IMG/VR virus record: IMGVR_UViG_3300009170_000036
Coordinates: 1-20,348 of that record
Source: a virus
Reading direction: 5' to 3' (one strand)
Length of the DNA: 20,348 nt
Part shown: positions 15,143 to 20,348 of the stretch, piece after piece
Layout: each line of letters opens with the position of its first letter
Position numbering within the stretch: position 1 is the first letter of the stretch
The notes under the pieces: model-generated
What the model was told of the DNA's origin: nothing
The model's input: the letters and a program-made list of their open reading frames with translations, nothing else
Database searches by the model: none
Translations under genes and position numbers: made by a program

Positions 15143-15583
15143 ATGGCATACAAAGGACGATACACCCCAAAGAATCCCCACAAGTACAGGGGAGACCCTA
15201 CCGATGTGATCTACCGCTCTCTCTGGGAACGGAATGCATTTCGGTGGTGTGATACGTCGTCGGATGTGGAGCAATGGTCTAGTGAGACTGTCGTCGTGCC
15301 CTATATCTGCAAAACTGACGGAAAGGGCCACCGCTATTTTGTTGATCTGTGGATCAAGTTTGCAAACGGTAAAACGTTGTTGGTCGAAATCAAGCCCAAG
15401 AAACAGGTTCAGCCCCCAGTCAAGAAATCACGAATCTCAAAGCAGTATTTAGCTGAGGTTTTGACCTATACCCGCAACACCTCCAAGTGGGTACATGCTG
15501 ATCGGTATGCTAAGGATCGGGGGTGGGACTTCCAAATTTGGGATGAGGATCATCTCAAACAACTAGGCATTATTACACTCTAA
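15143..15583 (+). CDS. 4: head completion protein gp4
   Basis: 146 aa (T4: about 150). In T4, gp4 acts late in head completion, preparing the DNA-filled head for tail joining. The N-terminus MAYKGRYTPKNPHKYRGDP, then IYRSLWERNAFRW, is the family signature and fixes the start at 15143; an upstream in-frame ATG at 15092 would precede the promoter. The core looks like a restriction-endonuclease (PD-(D/E)XK, TnsA-like) fold: E29 (WERN), D68 (HRYFVDLWI) and E82-I-K84 (LVEIKPKKQ). It has no Shine-Dalgarno sequence. TATAAATA lies 5 nt upstream, implying leaderless translation. The stop overlaps the next ATG (TAATG). Confidence 0.9.
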   Translation: MAYKGRYTPKNPHKYRGDPTDVIYRSLWERNAFRWCDTSSDVEQWSSETVVVPYICKTDGKGHRYFVDLWIKFANGKTLLVEIKPKKQVQPPVKKSRISKQYLAEVLTYTRNTSKWVHADRYAKDRGWDFQIWDEDHLKQLGIITL

Positions 15584-16161
15584 TGGCAAAGAGCCTCTTC
15601 CCGAAGCTTGACGGTCAGATCACCCGACAGGGCACGATCAGATCCGTTCAATGGTACCGAGACAATGTAAAGGCTATTTACGGTAAGGTCTCATCCAAAG
15701 ACCTAATGAAAAACGTAGATCGTCTTACGACCAAGATTGAGCCTGGCAAGATGTATATGTTTTTCTATGATCCCAAGCTCAAAGACAAACTACCGTTCTA
15801 TGACACTTTCCCGCTAGTCTTGCCGTTTCGTGCAATGCCAGACGGGTTCATTGGGCTGAACTTCCACTACCTGCCTTACATGGCTCGTACCGCACTCTTG
15901 AACAAGCTAATGGAATACGCAACAGATACCAAGATGAACGACAAGACGCGGATTGCAGCTAGTTGGAGCATACTGCAAAATGCATCGACAAGTTCATTCG
16001 TGCAACCAGCAGTAAAACGATACCTATACAATCACGTTAAGAGCAGATTCCTTTCGGTCTATGCAGACGAGTGGGCAACTGCGATCATGCTTCCTGTTGA
16101 AACGTTTGAGAAAGCAACCGCAAACCAAGTTTGGGCCGACTCTAGAAGGAAGATGACCTAA
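15583..16161 (+). CDS. conserved T4-superfamily protein of unknown role, next to gp4
   Basis: 192 aa. The central segment KMYMFFYDPKLKDKLPFYDT, then FPLVLPFRAMPDGFIGLNFH, YLPYMARTALLNKL (about 56-110) resembles a protein that recurs near the gp4/gp54 genes of distant T4-like phages and that I recall mostly as hypothetical or, less certainly, as a DNA-end-protector-like (gp2) protein. The N-terminus is basic and the C-terminal half helical (SSFVQPAVKRYLYNHVKSRFLSVYADEW). There is no membrane segment or enzyme motif. It is translationally coupled to gp4 and to the gp54-like gene by 1-nt TAATG overlaps on both sides, so it is a late virion-assembly protein by context. Confidence 0.7.
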   Translation: MAKSLFPKLDGQITRQGTIRSVQWYRDNVKAIYGKVSSKDLMKNVDRLTTKIEPGKMYMFFYDPKLKDKLPFYDTFPLVLPFRAMPDGFIGLNFHYLPYMARTALLNKLMEYATDTKMNDKTRIAASWSILQNASTSSFVQPAVKRYLYNHVKSRFLSVYADEWATAIMLPVETFEKATANQVWADSRRKMT

Positions 16162-17174
16162 TGCCACTACCAATCAATATCGCGCAGGGATTTTTCAACC
16201 TATCTAATCCAGATCCGCTATCACAATTTGCGGGCATGGTGACAGGCAACGTTGATCTGTCTTCCTTTTTTGGAACCCCGACTAGTTCGTTTACTAGTTC
16301 GTTGAGTCTAAACAACCCGACGCTAATGGGTGAAATTTGGTCGCAGGCGAGTCCATACATCAATCTGCCGGCGTTCACTATCCCCGCACAGGCATTGGCT
16401 CTTCTGGCTAGAATCCCGCTGCCTAGCAACTTCACCTCAAGAGTACCTTCGACGTATGGTATTCGGTATCCGATGCCACAAATCCCAGCAGAGAGACCGA
16501 GCATTCCGCCGTCTCCAATGCGACAGCCTGCAGGGCTACAAAACAACTCGTTGACGAAGTTCATTGCCGAGGTACGAAACAGAGATTTCGCGTTCAAGTC
16601 CAAGTACAAAGTCACGCTGCCATCGTCTGTGGGCATCAGTTCACCAACGCAGCTTTTGACTGGTACGATGGATCCACAGACCATATCCTTATTTTGCGAA
16701 CACGCAGAGTTGCCTGGAATCTCGTTCAACACCCAGGCTTTCCGTGTGTATGGTCCGACGTTTGAGCGACCAACTAGCATAAGCTATGGTGGCGAGAACA
16801 TGACATTGCAGTTTCTCGTTGACCAAGAGTTTAGCGTGAAACAGTATTTTGATTCGTGGGTCGGATTGATTGCCGATCCAATAAAGTACCAATTCAACTA
16901 CCCAGATAAGTACCTTTCTTCGGGCATTGTAATCACCCAGTTGAAGCACCGCGATATTGCGTTGCAAGACAGTGGAGATATTGGGGTCTATTCGGTCAGA
17001 CTCATTGACGCATACCCAAAGTTTGTTGTTCCAATGACCGTGAACGGTGGTGACCGCGAAATGCACAGACTGTCGGTTACTTTCACCTATAGACTTTGGG
17101 TGCCAGTGTATGGAGAAGGTGAGCCTGAATTCAATTATGGTGCAGAAGATTTTGTGGGAGTCACATCCCAATAA
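16161..17174 (+). CDS. 54: baseplate tail-tube initiator, gp54-like
   Basis: 337 aa (T4 gp54: 320). In T4, gp54 joins gp48 on top of the hub and primes polymerisation of the tube protein gp19. The N-terminal 130 residues are Pro/Ser-rich and low in charge. The C-terminal 200 residues have the tail-tube fold pattern: FKSKYKVTLPS, ISLFCEHAELPGISFNTQAF, RVYGPTFERPTSISYGGENM, LQFLVDQEFSVKQYFDSWVG, ISV-type strands with GVYSVRLIDAYPKFVVPMTV, and finally MHRLSVTFTYRLWVPV. This pattern is shared by gp19, gp48 and gp54. The name gp54 is chosen over gp48 because gp48 is already present. It overlaps the preceding gene by 1 nt; AAGGAAG lies about 10 nt before the ATG. Confidence 0.8.
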   Translation: MPLPINIAQGFFNLSNPDPLSQFAGMVTGNVDLSSFFGTPTSSFTSSLSLNNPTLMGEIWSQASPYINLPAFTIPAQALALLARIPLPSNFTSRVPSTYGIRYPMPQIPAERPSIPPSPMRQPAGLQNNSLTKFIAEVRNRDFAFKSKYKVTLPSSVGISSPTQLLTGTMDPQTISLFCEHAELPGISFNTQAFRVYGPTFERPTSISYGGENMTLQFLVDQEFSVKQYFDSWVGLIADPIKYQFNYPDKYLSSGIVITQLKHRDIALQDSGDIGVYSVRLIDAYPKFVVPMTVNGGDREMHRLSVTFTYRLWVPVYGEGEPEFNYGAEDFVGVTSQ

Positions 17175-17186
17175 CGAGGAGTCATT

Positions 17187-17909
17187 ATGTCTTTGCCTAT
17201 TCTACAAGTACCTAAGTATGATCTTGAATTGCTGTCAACGAACAAGAAAGTTTCCTATCGCCCGTTCTTGGTCAAAGAGCAGAAGATTCTGATGCAGGCT
17301 CTACAGACTGGCGGCCGAAAGGATGCATTGAAGGCAATCATCGATTGCGCGGCGGCGTGTACATTTGGTGAGATCGATGTTACAGAGTTGCCGACGTTTG
17401 ATCTTGAGCGTCTGTTCTTGAACATTCGCGCAAAGTCGGTTGGTGAGGAAGTTCCAATCAATGTCAAGTGTGATGGCTGCGGTGAGTACAACCCGCTAGA
17501 CGTTAAGTTGATCGACGGGATGCAGGTAACGAACACCGACAACAAATTCGGCAAGTTGGAATTGAAGCCTGACTACGGGTTGATCTTTCGCTTTCCGAAC
17601 GTGCTTGACATGGCAGAAGCAACGCAGCTAAAGGAAGACGGGGAGATTGATGCAGTTGACTTCTACTACCGCCTTGCCAAGAAGTGCCTGAAAGGCGTCT
17701 ATCAGGGAGAGGACTTCTACTCTTCCACCGATTCGACGGAAGACGAAAAGGATGAGGTATTCGAAGCGTTCGGTGCGCTGGAGTTTGAAAAGATACAGGC
17801 GCATTTCGACAAGCTTCCGCAGATTTCGTATGATCTAGATTTCGTGTGTTCGAAGTGCAAGGCCGAGAACCATCTTCATGTAGAGGGACTAGACAGTTTT
17901 TTTGGCTGA
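17187..17909 (+). CDS. 26: baseplate hub/tail assembly protein gp26
   Basis: 240 aa (T4: 208), preceded by GAGGAG 6 nt upstream. The N-terminus (LPILQVPKYDLELLSTNKKV, YRPFLVKEQKILMQAL) and the segment DLERLFLNIRAKSVGEEVPI (72-91) are typical of gp26 in T4-like phages. In T4 the protein is needed for hub assembly. Two CxxC pairs (C95/C98 in KCDGCGE and C221/C224 in VCSKCKA) suggest a zinc-ribbon-like module. The stop follows a run of seven T and is probably bypassed part of the time by a -1 frameshift into the gp51 frame. Position immediately upstream of gp51 and the tape measure matches tail-assembly chaperone genes of other phages. Confidence 0.88.
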   Translation: MSLPILQVPKYDLELLSTNKKVSYRPFLVKEQKILMQALQTGGRKDALKAIIDCAAACTFGEIDVTELPTFDLERLFLNIRAKSVGEEVPINVKCDGCGEYNPLDVKLIDGMQVTNTDNKFGKLELKPDYGLIFRFPNVLDMAEATQLKEDGEIDAVDFYYRLAKKCLKGVYQGEDFYSSTDSTEDEKDEVFEAFGALEFEKIQAHFDKLPQISYDLDFVCSKCKAENHLHVEGLDSFFG

Positions 17910-18109
17910 GCCTGTCTCATGAGGATTTGTTCGAATACTATCGGATGAATTTCGCCTTAATGCAGCATCATGGGTACAGGCTTGAAGAACTAGAGAACAT
18001 GCTGCCCTGGGAGCGAGAAATCTATCTGGCTCTGCTGATGCAGTATTTGGAAGACAAACGAAAACAAGAACAAATGCTCCAATCACAGGCAGGAATATCA
18101 CATGGCTGA
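17187..18109 (+). CDS. 26-51: predicted gp26-gp51 fusion made by -1 frameshift
   Basis: Predicted 307-aa product: 239 residues of gp26 in the zero frame to 17903, then 68 residues in the -1 frame (TGG at 17903-17905 through the stop at 18107-18109). The extension (HEDLFEYYRMNFALMQHHGY, LEELENMLPWEREIYLALLM) matches the gp51-type hub-assembly protein of T4-like phages. The -1 frame has no credible start of its own. The first ATG (in YYRMNF) would remove the conserved DLFEYY segment and has no ribosome-binding site at normal distance, and TTG in DLF has GAGG only 2 nt away. The arrangement parallels lambda G/GT and P2 E/E'. A separately initiated gp51 from a weak start cannot be excluded. Confidence 0.65.
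17882..17903 (+). promoter_or_regulatory. -1 frameshift signal: SD-like AGAGGG plus T TTT TTT slippery heptamer
   Basis: The heptamer at 17897-17903 is in the phase required for tandem -1 slippage: zero-frame codons AGT TTT TTT GGC TGA. After slipping, reading continues TGG CTG AGC into the gp51 frame. AGAGGG at 17882-17887 lies 9 nt upstream, like the stimulatory Shine-Dalgarno of E. coli dnaX. AGACAG (17891-17896) and CTGTCT (17912-17917) also form a dyad around the site. Confidence 0.65.
17903..18109 (+). CDS. 51: gp51-like baseplate hub assembly segment (no own start)
   Basis: The 68-codon part that encodes the gp51-like sequence, beginning at the frameshift point. In T4, gp51 is required for hub assembly but is not reported as a stable virion component, which fits a chaperone role. 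The sequence is mostly helical, with a conserved-looking LPWEREIYL motif and a charged tail (LEDKRKQEQMLQ). Its frame is open upstream to 17846, but that part reads as an out-of-frame shadow of gp26. It overlaps the tape-measure start by 8 nt. It is listed separately so that a reader can see which bases encode gp51; expression probably depends on the frameshift. Confidence 0.75.
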   Translation, partial: WLSLSHEDLFEYYRMNFALMQHHGYRLEELENMLPWEREIYLALLMQYLEDKRKQEQMLQSQAGISHG

Positions 18110-20348
18110 CGAAACACCAAGACCTAAGATCGAAAACATATCGGGCATCGACCGTGAGGCCATGGCGGCCCGTAGGGCGAGTAAGCCTGGCTCGGGTATG
18201 GGAAAGAGCGGTTCGGTGAGGGCTGCTGACTTCTTCAAGCTGCAGGCTGAGATTCAAAGCGGGCAGACGCAGCCAGATGTTGTGGCTGAACGATTTGCTG
18301 CAGGCATCATGGAAGCCGTTCAGTTAATGAACCTCAAGCCAGACACTAAAGAGTTCAAGGACTTCATTTCTGGTGTCAGAACTGATATGGCGAAGGAGGT
18401 CAAGAATAAAGGCCACGCACTTCCTTCGGGTGTTGTCGAAGGTATGAAGATCATGATCGACCGTCTAGGGCAGGTTCAGGCGGAGATGCGAAAGCAAAAG
18501 GTAACCGAACGCACCGAAAAGATCGTCACGCGGGTAGAGAAAATCGCCAATGACAGCAAGAATTCGCATGAGCTAGAACGTAAGGAGAAGTTGGTCAAGC
18601 GTGAAGAGGATCTACAAAAGCAGGCGAAGGCGCATCAGAAGAAGGCAGATGAGCTTATCGTGAAACGCGAGAAGTTGATGGGTGTTGACGAGAGACAGTT
18701 TGCCTTGCGTGGCAAACTGGTTGATCTGGAAATGAAGCAACGCGAGCTGTACAACAAGGAAATTGCCAAGGGCGATATTCAATCAAAGGTCATGCATGAG
18801 AAATCTAGCAAGGCGCTAGAACTGATTGGTAAGGCAGACAAGGAGTCTATCGAACAGAAGGACAAGTATGACAAGGATATGCTTGAGTTGCTGGCGCGAA
18901 TAAACGACACACTCAAGGCAATGGGCCAGGCGCCGTTGTCTGAAAGGCACGAATATCGCAAGCAACTAGTTGGGCTGATGGGCCGTGGTAAGGCGATTGC
19001 AGATGACCCAGATCGTGGTCCTGGTCGTCGTGCTTTTGGCTATCACATGAAACAATATGAAAAGGCTGTTGAGCCAGCATTGCGTGGTCCAGGTGTCGGC
19101 GCGCAGCTAGCCGATTGGGGCAAGACCGCTGTCAAGAATACTGCAAGGAACATATGGGAGCAAAACGTTCCCATGCCACTTCGCATCATTGGTGAGGCAG
19201 CTTTTAGTGGGCTCAAGAATTCGTTCGGCAATTCGAAGCGTGAGTTGTATGCCAAGGCGAAGTACAGTTACGAACAAGACAAGATCACAGCCATTCGCGA
19301 GAAGATGCTTATGGGTGAGTCTGATGACTTCATGGAAATTGACGGCGAGCCTATCGCAATGCGTCATGGTAAGAAGAGCCGCCGTGGTCGTCGTGGAACG
19401 TCTGATAGAATCGTTGCGCGTGGCGACAGCTTCAATCCATTCCAAGGAACAAAGCGCCCTGCGGCGGATATGCATGTTGAGCGCATCGTAGTAGGAAAGC
19501 TGGAGGTAACAGGAAAGCCTGGTGGTGATGGCAAAGAATCGTTGGCAGACCGAGTGGGTAAGGAGGCTAACGATATCAAGAAAGGCGAGAAGGTCAATAT
19601 CTTCGGTCTATTGAAGGGATTCTTGGGATCATTGGGTGGTCTGTTCACCTCTTTTGGTGCCATGTTCATGGGTACCTTGGGCAAGCTTGCTTTGGCATTC
19701 GGTCCGTTGATGGGTATTTTGGCAAAGGCACTTCCACTTCTTGGTGGTGCTGCTGCTGTCGCAGGCGCTGCTGCGGCTGGTTACTATGTTGGTGGCAAGA
19801 TCAATGATGCTGCAAACTGGGTCTCAGAGAAGATCACAGGACGAGAAGGAGAGACTGCACAATCTGCAATCGTCGCTGGTGTTGACAAGCTTCAAGAGAA
19901 GGCGGGTGGTCTGCTAGGCAAGTCGTCTGCAATGCAACAGAAGGACGACGAAGTGAAGGCATCAACAAAACGCTTCGGTGAGTTGCTGAAACTGCAAGGT
20001 GGTGAGATGACTTCCAAGCAGGTTGCATTCTGGAAAGGACAGGGCGTTGATGTGTCTGCGGCCAAAGTCAACGAGAATGTAACGGTTCTCGGCACTGACA
20101 ACAAGCCAGTGCAGCCAAGAAAAACGATGGAGACGACAGACCTAGTCCCAAACATGATTCCAAAGAATCAGTTGATGCCTGATGAATCTCCTGCTGAGAA
20201 GGCGCGTATGGCTAGTGGTGGAAAGGACTCTGCGCTCGCCGCTCCTTCTGCTGCAATCTCTCGTCGCACAGATATGGTTGACTCTGCAAGTCGTCAACTA
20301 GAAGCAAGCAAGGAAGTCAGAACTGCAAAGCCGACTGTGGTTGTCAAT
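18102..20348 (+). CDS. 29: tape-measure-like tail protein (gp29 position), partial at right edge
   Basis: Open from the ATG at 18102 (MADETPRPKIENISGIDREA) to the window end: 749 codons with no stop, so the protein is longer than T4 gp29 (590 aa). AGGA lies 7 nt before the start, which overlaps the gp51 frame by 8 nt. Residues about 120-265 are a long, highly charged, coiled-coil-like helical region (VKREEDLQKQAKAHQKKADE). A basic patch (HGKKSRRGRRG, about 422-432) follows. Residues about 497-565 are hydrophobic and Gly/Ala-rich (FGLLKGFLGSLGGLFTSFGA, then GGAAAVAGAAAAGYYVGG), as in tape measures that insert into the host membrane. Position right after the gp26/gp51 unit supports this role. 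The name gp29 is by position; sequence identity with T4 is not obvious. Confidence 0.75.
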   Translation, partial: MADETPRPKIENISGIDREAMAARRASKPGSGMGKSGSVRAADFFKLQAEIQSGQTQPDVVAERFAAGIMEAVQLMNLKPDTKEFKDFISGVRTDMAKEVKNKGHALPSGVVEGMKIMIDRLGQVQAEMRKQKVTERTEKIVTRVEKIANDSKNSHELERKEKLVKREEDLQKQAKAHQKKADELIVKREKLMGVDERQFALRGKLVDLEMKQRELYNKEIAKGDIQSKVMHEKSSKALELIGKADKESIEQKDKYDKDMLELLARINDTLKAMGQAPLSERHEYRKQLVGLMGRGKAIADDPDRGPGRRAFGYHMKQYEKAVEPALRGPGVGAQLADWGKTAVKNTARNIWEQNVPMPLRIIGEAAFSGLKNSFGNSKRELYAKAKYSYEQDKITAIREKMLMGESDDFMEIDGEPIAMRHGKKSRRGRRGTSDRIVARGDSFNPFQGTKRPAADMHVERIVVGKLEVTGKPGGDGKESLADRVGKEANDIKKGEKVNIFGLLKGFLGSLGGLFTSFGAMFMGTLGKLALAFGPLMGILAKALPLLGGAAAVAGAAAAGYYVGGKINDAANWVSEKITGREGETAQSAIVAGVDKLQEKAGGLLGKSSAMQQKDDEVKASTKRFGELLKLQGGEMTSKQVAFWKGQGVDVSAAKVNENVTVLGTDNKPVQPRKTMETTDLVPNMIPKNQLMPDESPAEKARMASGGKDSALAAPSAAISRRTDMVDSASRQLEASKEVRTAKPTVVVN

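Noticed and set aside
15675-15682. CGTAAATA on the minus strand, similar to the late motif
   Set aside because: It does not match [T/C]ATAAATA, lies within a plus-strand gene, and faces no minus-strand gene start nearby.
16142-16780. 212-codon open frame on the minus strand opposite the gp54-like gene
   Set aside because: It is fully antisense to a well-supported gene that is coupled to its neighbours, and its start has no credible ribosome-binding site. It is a codon-bias shadow.
1-20348. CTAG tetranucleotide looked frequent
   Set aside because: A manual count gave roughly 78 copies, about the random expectation. It is not depleted as in many enteric genomes, but it is not enriched either.
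1-20348. tRNA genes, insertion sequences, attachment sites
   Set aside because: No cloverleaf-like sequence, transposase or terminal repeats were seen. Apart from 630-851 and a few short gaps, the window is filled with coding sequence.

Overview
The window is part of the structural region of a tailed phage of the T4 superfamily (a contractile-tail myovirus). The evidence is a nearly complete set of T4-type baseplate and tail genes: gp8, gp7 (C-terminal type), gp6, gp25, gp5, a gp27-like hub protein, gp53, gp48, gp4, a gp54-like tube initiator, gp26, gp51 and a tape-measure-like protein. There are also four T4/cyanophage-type late promoters ([T/C]ATAAATA). Base composition looks close to 50% GC, far above T4. 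Together with the divergent, cyanophage-like versions of gp7, gp26 and gp48, this points to a distant T4 relative of a Gram-negative host. The host cannot be named from this sequence.

Layout. (1) 26-2173, minus strand: five accessory genes. They are a small single-pass membrane protein, two unrecognised proteins, a DUF1508-like protein and a GIY-YIG-like homing endonuclease. A 220-bp intergenic stretch carries a sigma70-like promoter and two pairs of direct repeats, all on one 31-bp grid. (2) 2192-15088, minus strand: a tightly packed baseplate block, transcribed right to left as gp48-gp53-hub-gp5-unknown tail protein-gp25-gp6-gp7-gp8. Genes mostly overlap by 1-4 nt or are separated by a few bases. 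Late promoters sit before gp48, gp25 and gp8. (3) 15089-15142: a divergent control region with two back-to-back late promoters. (4) 15143-20348, plus strand: gp4, a conserved unknown, gp54-like, gp26, gp51 and a long tape-measure-like gene that runs off the right edge.

How they work together. gp6, gp7, gp8, gp25 and gp53 build the baseplate wedges. gp5 and the gp27-like protein form the central hub and cell-puncturing device. gp48 and gp54 cap the hub and start tube polymerisation, gp26 and gp51 assist hub/tail assembly, and the tape measure sets tail length. gp4 completes the head.

Main points of interest. First, gp26 and gp51 look like one programmed -1 frameshift unit: an in-phase T TTT TTT heptamer just before the gp26 stop, a Shine-Dalgarno-like AGAGGG 9 nt upstream, and no usable gp51 start. 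They lie directly upstream of the tape measure, as tail-assembly chaperone genes do in other phages. Second, the late promoters of gp4 and gp25 lie so close to the ATG that their mRNAs should be leaderless or nearly so. Third, gp5 appears to carry two different peptidoglycan-cleaving domains.
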